Assembly (NCBI GenBank): GCA_945787575.1
Contig: CALZKB010000074.1
Coordinates: 1 to 38,771 of the forward strand
From: Thermoanaerobaculia bacterium
GTDB lineage: Bacteria > Acidobacteriota > Thermoanaerobaculia > Multivoradales > JAHEKO01
Direction: 5' to 3'
DNA: 38,771 bases
Below, in pieces: positions 7,618 through 16,657 of the stretch; position 1 is the first letter of the stretch; every line of letters begins with the position of its first letter. Below the pieces are notes generated by a model. The model was not told the origin of the DNA and did not search any database. It saw nothing but the letters and a program-made list of their open reading frames with translations. The position numbers and the translations under genes were made by a program.

Positions 7618-8622
7618 ATGCTCTCTCGAGTTCGGGCCGTTCGCCGCCGGAGTCGATTCGCCCTGGCGTTGGCAGTGCTCGCAGGCGCCCAGGCCGCTGC
7701 CGATTCGACGGGCGGAGTGCCGGATCGACCGCTCGTGATGGAAGCTCGCCGGCTCGCCGACGCATTGGGGTCGGAAGTGTGGCCGAGCTGGGCGACCCCG
7801 TTCGAGTTGTTGCTCGTCGGCGAGGCGCAGGAATACCTCATCGGGTCCCGACGATCCCCCGACGGCTTCGAGGAGCTTCGGGAAGATCCCGAGCTCGGCC
7901 CGGTCGCGGTGCGCCCGCGAGTCTTCGCGACCCAGCTCGAAGCGACGATGCCGGCCTTCGGACCACCGGCTACGATTGTGGTCGGTACGGCAAAGGCGAC
8001 CGATCGGTCGCCGACCGGGTGGATGCTGATGCTCCTGCACGAGCACTTCCACCAGTGGCAGATGAGGTCCACGGCCTACTTCGAAGCCGTAGCCGCCCTC
8101 GATCTCGCCGGCGACGATACGACCGGGCGCTGGATGCTCGACTACCCGTTCCCCTATGATTCGCCGCCGGTCGTCGCCGACTACGAGCGAGTCGCCAGAG
8201 CGCTCGCGGGTCTCCTGCGCCGTCCGGCGGACGAAGACATCGCGAGCGAGGCGGAGGCACTCTGGGATGACTATGCCGCTTGGCTCTCCGAGCTCGAAGA
8301 CCGCGACCGCCGCTACCTCCGGTTTCAGCTCTGGCAGGAGGGCGTCGCCCGTTTCGTCGAGCTGCGAGTCGCCGAGAAGGCCGGGGCGGGTTGGAAGCCG
8401 TCGCCCTCGGTGACGGCGCTCGAGGGGTTCGAGGACTTCTCTGCCGCCGCCTGCGCGGCGTGGGAGCTGCTTTTCGAGCAGCTCGAGGAGCCCGACCTAC
8501 CGCGTCGTCGACGCGTCTCGTTCTATGCGCTGGGGGCGGGCCTGGCGCTGCTTCTCGATCGCACCGAGCCGACTTGGAAGTCTCGCTACGAAGAGCCGCG
8601 CTTCCGCCTGGCTCCGAATTGA
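7618..8622 (+). CDS. Secreted zinc metallopeptidase-like protein (HExxH)
   Basis: The ATG at 7618 is chosen over an in-frame TTG at 7600 because it is followed directly by a signal peptide (Arg-rich start, then FALALAVLAGAQAAA) and has GGGG just upstream. The 334-residue protein has the zincin motif HEHFH at residues 141-145. Downstream, WQEGVARFVELRVAEK gives the glutamate expected as third zinc ligand in gluzincin-like enzymes. The rest shows no recognised domain. It ends 48 bases before aroDE in the same direction and could be the first gene of that operon, although no functional link to tryptophan synthesis is evident. The substrate is unknown. Confidence 0.78.
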   Translation: MLSRVRAVRRRSRFALALAVLAGAQAAADSTGGVPDRPLVMEARRLADALGSEVWPSWATPFELLLVGEAQEYLIGSRRSPDGFEELREDPELGPVAVRPRVFATQLEATMPAFGPPATIVVGTAKATDRSPTGWMLMLLHEHFHQWQMRSTAYFEAVAALDLAGDDTTGRWMLDYPFPYDSPPVVADYERVARALAGLLRRPADEDIASEAEALWDDYAAWLSELEDRDRRYLRFQLWQEGVARFVELRVAEKAGAGWKPSPSVTALEGFEDFSAAACAAWELLFEQLEEPDLPRRRRVSFYALGAGLALLLDRTEPTWKSRYEEPRFRLAPN

Positions 8623-8670
8623 CACTACCTGGCCCCCCTGCTCTACTGACCGCCACTCCTCGAGGGGGCC

Positions 8671-10149
8671 GTGCCGCAGACCACCGATCTCATCGCATCG
8701 CTGACCACAGCGCCCGACGAGGATCGGCTGCGGGAGCTTGCCGGACTGGCGGATCTCCTCGAGATTCGAGGCGATCTCGTCGCCGACCTCGATCCCCACT
8801 GGCTGCGTGAGCATTTTTCTGGGCGCTTGCTCTACACCTATCGGAGCGTCGAAGAAGGGGGGCGGGGTGCGGACGGTGGAGAAGAGCGCCACGCGCGGCT
8901 GATCGCGGCCCAGGCTGTCTACGACCTGGTCGACCTCGAATTGCGCGATCTCGAGCCATCGGTCCTTACCTCGATCCCGCCCGAGAAGCGCCTGATCTCT
9001 TGGCACGGCACCGTCGATGCGATCGAGGAGCTGCTGACGACGGTCGAGCGCCTGACCGCCGTCGAGGCACGCTGGTACAAGCTCGTGAACTGGGTCGAGA
9101 CCAGTGGGCCGGATCGTTGGCCGCTGATCCTGGTCAAGCAGCTCGGACGCGACGACCTGATCGCCTTCGCCGCCGGCGAGGTCGGCGGGTGGACCCGTCT
9201 GCTGGCTGCTTACCTGGGCTCCCCTGCGGTTTTCGCGGCCGGTAGCGAAACGCCCGCCGCTGCCGGACAGCTCCCCATCGAGAGGCTCCGGCGCGAGTAC
9301 GGCTGGCCGTTGCCGAAGACGCTCACCAAGATCTTCGGGATCGTAGGCAAACCGGTGACGCACAGCCTGTCGCCCTACATTCACAACCGGGCGCTGAGAG
9401 CTCTCGACCTACCCGGCCTCTATCTTCCGTTCCACGTCGAGAGCTTCGGAGAGTTCTGGCTGGAGGTGGTGGAGGAGGAGGGTTTCACCGAGGCGGGCTG
9501 CGCCTTGCGGGGTCTGAGCGTCACGGCGCCCCACAAGCGAATTGCGATGGCCGTGGCGGGGGCGACGAGTCCGTTGACCGAGCGCATCGCTTCCGCCAAC
9601 ACCCTCATTTACAGGGATGGGGTCTGGGAGGCGGATAGCACCGACGCCGAGGGAATCCTCGGGCCGCTCAAGCGGCGCCAGATCGTCGTGCGGGACCGTC
9701 CCTGTGCGGTGCTCGGAGCCGGCGGCGGTGGTCGCGCCGCCGCCTTCGCGCTGACGGCGGCCGGCGGCAACGTGACGCTCTTCAACCGGAGCCCGGAGCG
9801 CGGGCGCAAGGCGGCCGCGCTCCTGGAGGTGCCGTGGGCGCCGCTCGAGCAGCTCGACCCCGGCAGCTTCGAGGTGGTGGTCCATTCGACGCCGCTGGGG
9901 CGAGATGATGCCGATCCGCTCCCTTGCGATCCGAGTGCGCTGGCGGCCGGAACGGTCGCGATCGACCTGGTCTATCGGCGCCGCGAGCCGACTCCCTGGC
10001 TGAGCGCCCTCCAGGAGCGAGGCCAGACGGTGATCGATGGCCGCGAGGTGCTGCTGCACCAGGCGATTCCGCAGTTCGCGGCGTTGACCGGACGCGAAAT
10101 GCCGAATGACCTGGTCGTCGATCTGCTCGACGAGCTGGCGGTGCCATGA
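8671..10149 (+). CDS. aroDE: Bifunctional 3-dehydroquinate dehydratase (type I) / shikimate dehydrogenase
   Basis: A 492-residue fusion starting at GTG 8671 behind GAGGGGG. Residues 1-210 are a short type I AroD barrel: TYRSVEEGG (substrate-binding Arg58), catalytic His112 in ISWHGT, Schiff-base Lys137 in YKLVNW, and the closing loop ending AAAGQLPI. Residues 220-490 are AroE: GKPVTHSLSPYIHN, catalytic Lys289 in SVTAPHKR, NADP-binding GAGGGGRAAAFAL, NRSPERGR and HSTPLGR. It dehydrates dehydroquinate and reduces the product to shikimate, two successive steps on the way to chorismate. The fused order matches the plant enzyme and some bacteria. Its TGA overlaps the trpE ATG, so the two are translationally coupled. 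Confidence 0.95.
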   Translation: MPQTTDLIASLTTAPDEDRLRELAGLADLLEIRGDLVADLDPHWLREHFSGRLLYTYRSVEEGGRGADGGEERHARLIAAQAVYDLVDLELRDLEPSVLTSIPPEKRLISWHGTVDAIEELLTTVERLTAVEARWYKLVNWVETSGPDRWPLILVKQLGRDDLIAFAAGEVGGWTRLLAAYLGSPAVFAAGSETPAAAGQLPIERLRREYGWPLPKTLTKIFGIVGKPVTHSLSPYIHNRALRALDLPGLYLPFHVESFGEFWLEVVEEEGFTEAGCALRGLSVTAPHKRIAMAVAGATSPLTERIASANTLIYRDGVWEADSTDAEGILGPLKRRQIVVRDRPCAVLGAGGGGRAAAFALTAAGGNVTLFNRSPERGRKAAALLEVPWAPLEQLDPGSFEVVVHSTPLGRDDADPLPCDPSALAAGTVAIDLVYRRREPTPWLSALQERGQTVIDGREVLLHQAIPQFAALTGREMPNDLVVDLLDELAVP

Positions 10150-11573
10150 ATGCGCGCCGCCGCGCCACGCCCCGCGTTCGCCAGTTCCTCGGCGACAGCC
10201 TGACGCCGGTCGCCGCCTACCAGCGGCTAGCGACGGACGGCCCCCGATTCCTTTTCGAGAGCGTGACCGGCGGCGATCAGGTGTCGCGTTACAGCTTTCT
10301 CGGTGGCGGGCCTTCCGAGGTCTACCGGGTGTACCGCGATCGGTTGGAGATCGAGAGCGGAAGCGAGCGGCGAGAGATCCACGGCGATCCTCTCGCGAGT
10401 CTTCGTGAGAGATTCCGGTCGATCGAAGCCGAGCCCGGCGAGATCCCCTTCCTCGGAGGGTACGTCGGCTACTTCGGCTACGACATCGCGCGTCTCGTCG
10501 AGCCATCGTTGGCCGACCCACCGGAGGATCCCTTCGGTCTGCCACTCGCGATCCTCGCCCGCATCGACGCGCTGCTGGTATTCGATCACGCCCACCAGCG
10601 CCTACTGGCGGTGGCCAACGAGATCGAGGGGGAAGTAACCGCAGCCGAGGCCGAGTCGCGCCTCGATGCCCTGACCGCGGTGGTCGAGCGAAGCGACAGC
10701 GCCCGCGCCGCCCGACTGCCGATCCTCGGGCCACAGGCGGCAACTGGGCCAGGGGTAAACCTCGACGGGCCGGACTATCAAGCGCGGGTGCGCGCTGCCC
10801 AGCGGCACATCGAGGTAGGCGACATCTTCCAGGCAGTCCTGGCTCGCCGTTTCGAGCTGGGCGCCGCGGTCGAGGCGACCGCGCTGTACCGTGCCCTTCG
10901 AGCGGTCAACCCCAGCCCCTACATGGTGCTCCTCGAGATGCCCGAGGTCGCGCTCGTCGGGGCCAGCCCGGAGATGCTGGTGCGCAAGACCGGCCGACGG
11001 ATCGAGACCCGCCCGATCGCCGGAACTCGGCGTCGGGGCCTGACCCCGGACGAGGACGAACGCCTTGCCGAAGAGCTTCTCGCCGACCCCAAGGAGCGAG
11101 CCGAGCACGTGATGCTCGTCGACCTCGGGCGCAACGACGTCGGGCGGGTGGCCGTGCCCGGCAGCGTCGACGTACGTGGCTTCATGGAGATCGAGCGCTA
11201 CAGCCACGTCATGCACATCTGTTCGAGCGTCGAGGGCGATCTCGCGGCCGATCGGGACGCGCTCGACGTGCTGCTCGCGTGTTTCCCGGCCGGCACGGTA
11301 TCGGGGGCACCCAAGATCCGCGCCATGGAGATCATCGATGACCTCGAGCCGGAAGCGCGCGGCCCCTATGCGGGCGCGATCGGTTACGTCTCTTTCGCCG
11401 GCGATCTCGACACTTGCATTACGATCCGCACGCTGGTGGTTCACGACGGCAAGGTCTCGGTGACCGCCGGGGCCGGCGTCGTCGCCGACTCGGATCCGCG
11501 CTCCGAGGAGCGGGAGACCGAGAGCAAGGCGGCCGCGCTGTTGGCCGCCGTCGAGCTGGCGCGACGCCTCTAG
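10146..11573 (+). CDS. trpE: Anthranilate synthase component I
   Basis: A 475-residue chorismate-using enzyme that makes anthranilate with ammonia supplied by TrpG. The N-terminal part contains FLFESVTGG and RYSFLGG, which correspond to the tryptophan feedback-site region. The catalytic domain shows RPIAGTRRRG, VDLGRNDVGRV, GAPKIRAMEIIDDLEP, GPYAGAIGY and the final AGAGVVADSDP, the usual order for TrpE/PabB enzymes. TrpE is preferred over PabB because the next genes are trpG, trpD and the rest of the pathway. The ATG overlaps the aroDE stop by four bases (ATGA). Three bases separate it from trpG. Confidence 0.96.
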   Translation: MNARRRATPRVRQFLGDSLTPVAAYQRLATDGPRFLFESVTGGDQVSRYSFLGGGPSEVYRVYRDRLEIESGSERREIHGDPLASLRERFRSIEAEPGEIPFLGGYVGYFGYDIARLVEPSLADPPEDPFGLPLAILARIDALLVFDHAHQRLLAVANEIEGEVTAAEAESRLDALTAVVERSDSARAARLPILGPQAATGPGVNLDGPDYQARVRAAQRHIEVGDIFQAVLARRFELGAAVEATALYRALRAVNPSPYMVLLEMPEVALVGASPEMLVRKTGRRIETRPIAGTRRRGLTPDEDERLAEELLADPKERAEHVMLVDLGRNDVGRVAVPGSVDVRGFMEIERYSHVMHICSSVEGDLAADRDALDVLLACFPAGTVSGAPKIRAMEIIDDLEPEARGPYAGAIGYVSFAGDLDTCITIRTLVVHDGKVSVTAGAGVVADSDPRSEERETESKAAALLAAVELARRL

Positions 11574-11576
11574 ACC

Positions 11577-12149
11577 ATGATCCTGATCATCGACAACTAC
11601 GACTCCTTCACCTACAACCTGGTGCAGGAGCTGCTCGTGATCGGGGTCGAGGTGGACGTCGTGCGCAACGACGAGCTGACGGTGGCCGAGATGCTGGCCC
11701 GCGAGCCGGTGGGTATCCTCATCTCGCCGGGGCCGGGGCGACCGGACGATGCCGGCGCCTGCCTCGAGCTGATCGCCGCTCGACCCGCTCAGCCGGTGCT
11801 GGGAGTCTGCCTCGGGCATCAGGTGCTCGGCCAGGCGTTCGGCGGCCGCGTCGAGCGCGCTCCGCAGCTCGTGCACGGCAAGACCTCCGAGGTGATCCAC
11901 GAGGGGGCGGGTATCTTCCGGGACTTGCCGATGCCGTTCGAGGCCACGCGCTATCACAGCCTCACGGTCGTTCCCGAGACCCTGCCAGAAGAGCTCGAGC
12001 CGCTCGCCTGGACCGACGATCACGTGCTGATGGGCATGCGGCACCGGCGGTTGCCCTACTGGGGCGTTCAGTTCCACCCGGAGTCGATCCTGACGACCGC
12101 GGGCCCGACGCTGCTTCGCAATTTCGTCGAGGAGTGTCGAGGTGGCTGA
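11577..12149 (+). CDS. trpG: Anthranilate synthase component II (glutamine amidotransferase)
   Basis: A 190-residue class I amidotransferase starting MILIIDNYDSFTYNL. It has the oxyanion region SPGPGRPDDAG, the nucleophile Cys78 in GVCLGHQ, the conserved RYHSL, and His167/Glu169 in WGVQFHPES, so the triad is complete. It hydrolyses glutamine and passes ammonia to TrpE. In many bacteria such a subunit also serves PabB; no pabB is seen here. The gene starts 3 bases after trpE and its 3' end overlaps trpD by 8 bases. Confidence 0.96.
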   Translation: MILIIDNYDSFTYNLVQELLVIGVEVDVVRNDELTVAEMLAREPVGILISPGPGRPDDAGACLELIAARPAQPVLGVCLGHQVLGQAFGGRVERAPQLVHGKTSEVIHEGAGIFRDLPMPFEATRYHSLTVVPETLPEELEPLAWTDDHVLMGMRHRRLPYWGVQFHPESILTTAGPTLLRNFVEECRGG

Positions 12150-13170
12150 TTCGGTCATCACCCGCCAAGCGGCGCTCGAGCGGCTGAGCGAAGGTCGGGA
12201 CCTGACGGCGACCGAAGTCGAGGCTCTGTTCGGCCAGTTGATGGACGGCGAGTTCGACGAGCCGTCGAAGGCGGCGTTGCTGATGGGGCTTGCCGTCAAG
12301 GGCGAAACGGCAGGTGAAATTGTCGGCGCGGCGAGGGCGATGCGCCGCCGCGCCGTGGAGATCCGTCATCGTCGAGAGGATGTGATCGACACCTGCGGGA
12401 CCGGCGGCGACGGCAAGGGGACGTTCAACATCTCGACTGCCGCGGCCCTGGTGGCCGCCGCCGCAGGAGTGGTGGTTGCAAAGCACGGCAACCGCTCGGT
12501 GTCGAGCCGCTCCGGGAGCGCCGACGTGTTGGCCGCGCTCGGAGTCGACATCGCGGTACCGCCGGAGCGGGCGGCGGCGGCGCTCGACGAGATCGGGATC
12601 GCCTTTCTGTTCGCGCCGACTCTTCAGCCTGCGATGCGGGAAGTGAGGCCCGTCCGCAAGGCGCTCGGAGTGCGGACGGTCTTCAATCTGCTGGGGCCGC
12701 TCACCAACCCGGCGGGCGCCCGGAGGCAGCTGCTCGGCGTCTACGCCGAAGAGCGGGTTCGCACCTTGGCCGAGGTGCTGCTCGAGCTGGGAAGCGATCG
12801 AGCGATGGTGGTTCACGGTTGCGACGGTCTCGACGAGATCACCCTCACCGGACCGACCCGGGTCGCCGAGGTGATCGACGAGGCGATCAAGGAGTACACC
12901 GTCGAGCCCGCCGACCTGGGTTTCGATCCGGTGCCCGAGTCGGCGCTGGCCGGCGGTGACCCCGACGAGAACGCCGGGGCGCTCGTCGGCGTCCTCGCCG
13001 GCGAACCGGGCGCCCGGCGTGACATCACGCTCGCCAATGCCGGGGCGGCGGTCTACGTCGCCGGTCTCGCCGCGGAACTGAGAGTGGGCGTCGAGCTGGC
13101 TCGGACCGCACTCGACTCCGGCGGCGCCGCGGCCAAGCTCGACGAGCTTCGAGTCTTCTATGACGGCTGA
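12142..13170 (+). CDS. trpD: Anthranilate phosphoribosyltransferase
   Basis: A 342-residue enzyme with a GTG start inside the trpG 3' end, preceded by GAGG. It transfers phosphoribose from PRPP to anthranilate. The signature blocks are all present: DTCGTGGDGKGTFNIST (PRPP loop), KHGNRSVSSRSGSADVLAALG and the anthranilate-site stretch FLFAPTLQPAMREVRPVRK, followed by GPLTNPAG. Length and motif spacing match the stand-alone enzyme, with no amidotransferase fusion. Its end overlaps trpC by 11 bases, consistent with coupled translation. Confidence 0.96.
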   Translation: MADSVITRQAALERLSEGRDLTATEVEALFGQLMDGEFDEPSKAALLMGLAVKGETAGEIVGAARAMRRRAVEIRHRREDVIDTCGTGGDGKGTFNISTAAALVAAAAGVVVAKHGNRSVSSRSGSADVLAALGVDIAVPPERAAAALDEIGIAFLFAPTLQPAMREVRPVRKALGVRTVFNLLGPLTNPAGARRQLLGVYAEERVRTLAEVLLELGSDRAMVVHGCDGLDEITLTGPTRVAEVIDEAIKEYTVEPADLGFDPVPESALAGGDPDENAGALVGVLAGEPGARRDITLANAGAAVYVAGLAAELRVGVELARTALDSGGAAAKLDELRVFYDG

Positions 13171-13948
13171 GCTCGCCGATGTCTTGCGCCGCATCGTGGC
13201 GCGCCGGCGGCAGCGGCTGGCGGCGGCACAGCCCCTCGCGACCGGATGGCGGGTAGAAGCGCCGTCGGCCGACGAGAATCCGTTCCTCACGGCGCTCGCC
13301 AAGTCGGGGCGGCGGATCGTCGCCGAGGTGAAGATGGGTTCGCCGAGGCTCGGGTCGCTGGCCGACCGCATCGATCCGGAGGCGCAGGCGCGAGCCTACG
13401 CCGAGGCTGGCGCCGCCGCTCTGTCGGTGGTCGTCGAGCCCGATTTCTTTCTGGGTAGCTACGAGCTGCTGGCGCGCTGCCGTCGCGCCGCCGGCCTGCC
13501 GACGATCGCCAAGGACTTTGTGGTCGACGACCGGCAGCTGGTCTGGGCGCGCTCGGCGGGCGCCGACGCCTTCCTGCTGATCGCCGCGCTCCACAGCCGC
13601 GAGGAGCTCGCGCGCTACGCGGTGCTCGCGGCCGATCTCGGTCTGTTGCCGTTGGTCGAGATCCATGACCCCGAAGATCTCGCCAAGCTGGAAGGACGTG
13701 ACTGGCCGTTGGTCGGCGTGAACAACCGCGACCTCCGGACCTTCGACGTCGATCTCGAGCACTCCGCGGCGCTCGCTTCGAGGCTGCCGCAGACCGCCGT
13801 CAAGGTGGCGGAGAGCGGCCTCGGGACGGCGGCGGACATCGCCCGCCTGGAACAGGTCGGCTTCGATGCGTTTCTAATCGGGGAGTCGCTGCTCGTGGCC
13901 GACGATCCCGCCGCCAAGTTGCGCTCCCTGCTTCGCACCGGCGGCTAG
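13160..13948 (+). CDS. trpC: Indole-3-glycerol phosphate synthase
   Basis: A 262-residue TIM barrel. Residues equivalent to the known catalytic set are present: Glu56 and Lys58 in AEVKMGSP, Lys118 in AKDFVVD, Glu167 in LVEIHD, Asn188 in GVNNRDL and Glu218-Ser219 in AESGL. Two usual signatures are altered (AEVKMGSPRLG instead of the common KRASPSKG form, and VVVEPDFFLGS where LTE is typical), but the key residues are kept. It closes the indole ring with loss of CO2 and water. The start ATG lies inside trpD. It is separate from TrpF, unlike the fused enterobacterial form. Confidence 0.95.
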   Translation: MTAELADVLRRIVARRRQRLAAAQPLATGWRVEAPSADENPFLTALAKSGRRIVAEVKMGSPRLGSLADRIDPEAQARAYAEAGAAALSVVVEPDFFLGSYELLARCRRAAGLPTIAKDFVVDDRQLVWARSAGADAFLLIAALHSREELARYAVLAADLGLLPLVEIHDPEDLAKLEGRDWPLVGVNNRDLRTFDVDLEHSAALASRLPQTAVKVAESGLGTAADIARLEQVGFDAFLIGESLLVADDPAAKLRSLLRTGG

Positions 13949-13972
13949 CCGAGCTGCTAGATTCGCATTCCC

Positions 13973-14611
13973 ATGCGCGCTGCCGCCTCCCGTCCGCTCG
14001 TCAAGATCTGTGGCATTACCCGCACCGAGGATGCTCTCGCGTGTGTCGATCTGGGGGCCGATCTCATCGGTTTGAACTTCTACGAGAAGAGCCCGCGCCG
14101 GGTGTCGCCGCCGGCGGCGCGGGAGATCGCTGATGCGGTGCGGTATCGGGTGGAAGTGGTGGGGGTGTTCGTCAATCATGAGGCGGCCGAGATCGAAGCG
14201 ATCGCTGACGAGGTCGGCCTCGACCGACTGCAGTTTCATGGCGATGAGCCGGCTGAGTTCGTCGAGGCGTTCGGCGAGCGAGCGTTGCCTGCCCTGCGAG
14301 TGTCCCGTCGGGGAACTTTCGATCCCGGACGGCTGGCTGCCTATCCGAGTGCGTGGGGATTCCTCTTCGACGTCGCCGTCGCCGACGCCTACGGCGGAAC
14401 CGGGCGGTGCTGGTCCTATGAGGCGGTCGCCGCCGCCCCCTCCGATCGACCGACCCTGCTCGCCGGCGGTGTCGACCCCGGTAACGCCAGGGCGGCGCTC
14501 GCGGTGAGTGGTCGCGGCGGCGTCGACGTCTGCTCCGGGGTGGAGAGCACTCCGGGAGTCAAGAAGCGCTCGGCGATCGCGAGGTTGATCGAGGAGGTGC
14601 GCCGTGGCTGA
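13973..14611 (+). CDS. trpF: Phosphoribosylanthranilate isomerase
   Basis: A 212-residue TIM barrel that converts phosphoribosylanthranilate to the deoxyribulose form. It shows [12 protein letters not shown] with general base Cys13, [27 protein letters not shown], general acid Asp133 in FLFDVA, YGGTG and the C-terminal phosphate loops [11 protein letters not shown] and [15 protein letters not shown] 24-base gap after trpC is the largest in the operon apart from the one before aroDE; no strong Shine-Dalgarno sequence is seen before the ATG. It overlaps the trpB start by 8 bases. Confidence 0.96.
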   Translation: MRAAASRPLVKICGITRTEDALACVDLGADLIGLNFYEKSPRRVSPPAAREIADAVRYRVEVVGVFVNHEAAEIEAIADEVGLDRLQFHGDEPAEFVEAFGERALPALRVSRRGTFDPGRLAAYPSAWGFLFDVAVADAYGGTGRCWSYEAVAAAPSDRPTLLAGGVDPGNARAALAVSGRGGVDVCSGVESTPGVKKRSAIARLIEEVRRG

Positions 14612-15827
14612 AACGCGCGCCGGCTACTTCGGAGCCTACGGTGGGCGCTACGTGCCGGAGACCTTGATGGCTCCGCTCGAGTCGTTGACCATCGCCTATG
14701 ACAAGGTCTCCCGTCGGCGCGACTTCAAACAACAGCTGGCGGCGCTGTTGAACCACTACGCCGGCCGTCCGACGCCGCTCTACGAAGCCGAGCGGCTGAG
14801 CGACCAGCTGGGCGGGGCCCGGATCTTCTTGAAGCGCGAGGATCTGCTCCACACCGGCGCCCACAAGCTCAACAACGCCCTCGGCCAGGCGCTCCTCGCC
14901 CGGGCGATGGGCAAGGGTCGGGTGATCGCCGAGACCGGAGCTGGACAGCACGGGGTGGCCACCGCCACCGCGGCGGCTCTGTTGGGGCTCGAATGCACCG
15001 TCTACATGGGCGAGGAGGATATGCGCCGGCAACGGCCCAACGTCTACCGGATGGAGCTGCTCGGCGCCCGGGTGGCGGGCGTCGACAGCGGTAGCCGGAC
15101 GCTCAAGGACGCGATCAACGAGTCACTACGCGACTGGGTGACGAACGTCTCCGGCACCCATTACGTCCTCGGCTCGGTCCTCGGGCCGGAGCCCTACCCG
15201 CGGATGGTCCGCGACTTCCAGAAAGTGATCGGCGAGGAGGCTCGCCGGCAGCTCAAGAAGCAGTCGCGCCGCGCCGACCCAGACCTCGCGATCGCCTGCG
15301 TCGGTGGCGGCAGCAACGCTCTCGGCCTGTTCAGCGCCTTCATCCGAGAGCCGAAGGTGCGCCTGATCGGCGTCGAAGCGGGCGGTGCCGGGGAAGAGCT
15401 CGGTCAGCACGCGGCGCGCTTCAAGGGCGGCCGCCTGGGAGTGCTCCACGGCACTCGCACCTGGCTGTTGCAAGACGAGGACGGCCAGATCGCCGCGACT
15501 CATTCGGTGTCGGCGGGACTCGACTACCCGGCGATCGGACCGGAGCATGCCCTGATGCACGAGCAGGGAAGGGTGGAGTACACGGCCATCTCGGACGCCG
15601 AAGCGGTAGCCGCATTCCATCGTCTGGCCGAGACGGAGGGCATCCTGCCGGCGCTGGAGAGCGCCCATGCCGTGGCGGAGGCGATTCGTCGCGCGCCCGG
15701 TCTGTCCTCCGATCGCACCGTGCTCGTCAACCTCTCGGGGCGGGGAGACAAGGACCTCGAATCGGTCCGCGAATACGACGCAGCCCATCGCGCCGAAGGC
15801 GATGGAGTAGGCGAGGCGGCAGAGTGA
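14604..15827 (+). CDS. trpB: Tryptophan synthase beta chain
   Basis: A 407-residue PLP enzyme that joins indole and serine. The GTG start at 14604 follows GAGGAGG. Signatures: [12 protein letters not shown], the PLP lysine Lys88 in [20 protein letters not shown], the glycine-rich phosphate loop [10 protein letters not shown] and the C-terminal [11 protein letters not shown]. This is the standard TrpB1 type that pairs with TrpA, not the stand-alone TrpB2. It overlaps trpA by a GTGA junction. Confidence 0.97.
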   Translation: MAETRAGYFGAYGGRYVPETLMAPLESLTIAYDKVSRRRDFKQQLAALLNHYAGRPTPLYEAERLSDQLGGARIFLKREDLLHTGAHKLNNALGQALLARAMGKGRVIAETGAGQHGVATATAAALLGLECTVYMGEEDMRRQRPNVYRMELLGARVAGVDSGSRTLKDAINESLRDWVTNVSGTHYVLGSVLGPEPYPRMVRDFQKVIGEEARRQLKKQSRRADPDLAIACVGGGSNALGLFSAFIREPKVRLIGVEAGGAGEELGQHAARFKGGRLGVLHGTRTWLLQDEDGQIAATHSVSAGLDYPAIGPEHALMHEQGRVEYTAISDAEAVAAFHRLAETEGILPALESAHAVAEAIRRAPGLSSDRTVLVNLSGRGDKDLESVREYDAAHRAEGDGVGEAAE

Positions 15828-16657
15828 GCGGCCTCGGCGGAACGAGCGAGATCGATCGGGTGTTCGACAGCTGTCGAGCGCTGCGCCGGGCCGCGTTCGT
15901 CCCCTACGTCACGGCTGGCGATCCGGACCTCGAGACGACTCTCGAGCTGATCGGCGCCTTGGCCGACGGTGGCGCCGACTTGATCGAGCTGGGAGTACCG
16001 TTCAGCGACCCGATCGCCGACGGTCCGGTCAACCAGCGCGCCGCCGTGCGAGCGCTCGCCAGCGGAACGACCCTCTCGGGAGTGCTGCGGATGGTGTCTA
16101 GCGCCCGTCAGCGCTGGTCGGTGCCGATCGTGCTGTTCACCTACTTCAATCCCATTCTGGCGCGCGGCGTGGCCCACTTCGCGTCACAGGCAGCGGCGTC
16201 GGGCGTCGACGGAGTTCTCACTCTCGATCTGCCACCGGAGGAAGCTTCCGGCGAGTACATCGACGCGCTTCGCGCCAACGAGCTGGCAACGGTCTTCCTC
16301 GTAGCGCCGACCAGCACCCGGGCGCGAATCCGGCGAGCCGACGAGCTCACCCGGGGCTTCGTCTACTACGTGGCGCGAACCGGAGTCACCGGTGACCGTC
16401 GGGAGTTGGCGCCGGAGCTCCTGAAACAGGTGAAGGCGGTGCGGCGCAAGGTGCGTCATCCGCTGGCCGTCGGTTTCGGGATCTCGACCCCGGAGCACGT
16501 CGCCGAAGTTGGATCGGTGGCCGACGGAGTCGTCGTCGGCAGTGCGTTGGTCCGGCTGGTGGAGGAGCACGGACGCGACGCCGCGGGACCGGTCGCCGAG
16601 GCCGTGCGCCGGCTGAGCGAGCCTCTGCGGACGGCTCGGAGAGGCCGTCGATCGTGA
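15824..16657 (+). CDS. trpA: Tryptophan synthase alpha chain
   Basis: A 277-residue TIM barrel that cleaves indole-3-glycerol phosphate and channels indole to TrpB. Catalytic Glu55 and Asp66 lie in [15 protein letters not shown], and the phosphate-binding end shows [11 protein letters not shown] and GVVVGSALV. The N-terminal [13 protein letters not shown] is typical. The GTG start overlaps the trpB stop (GTGA), and its own stop overlaps the next gene in the same way. Confidence 0.96.
   Translation: MSGLGGTSEIDRVFDSCRALRRAAFVPYVTAGDPDLETTLELIGALADGGADLIELGVPFSDPIADGPVNQRAAVRALASGTTLSGVLRMVSSARQRWSVPIVLFTYFNPILARGVAHFASQAAASGVDGVLTLDLPPEEASGEYIDALRANELATVFLVAPTSTRARIRRADELTRGFVYYVARTGVTGDRRELAPELLKQVKAVRRKVRHPLAVGFGISTPEHVAEVGSVADGVVVGSALVRLVEEHGRDAAGPVAEAVRRLSEPLRTARRGRRS

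Noticed and set aside
10602-13371. Two long minus-strand open frames opposite trpE, trpG and trpD
   Set aside because: The plus strand encodes complete, overlapping trp enzymes with all catalytic motifs; the minus frames have no recognisable domains.
14604-15827. TrpB as the stand-alone TrpB2 type
   Set aside because: Length, HTGAHKLNN and the adjacent coupled trpA fit the TrpB1 partner form.
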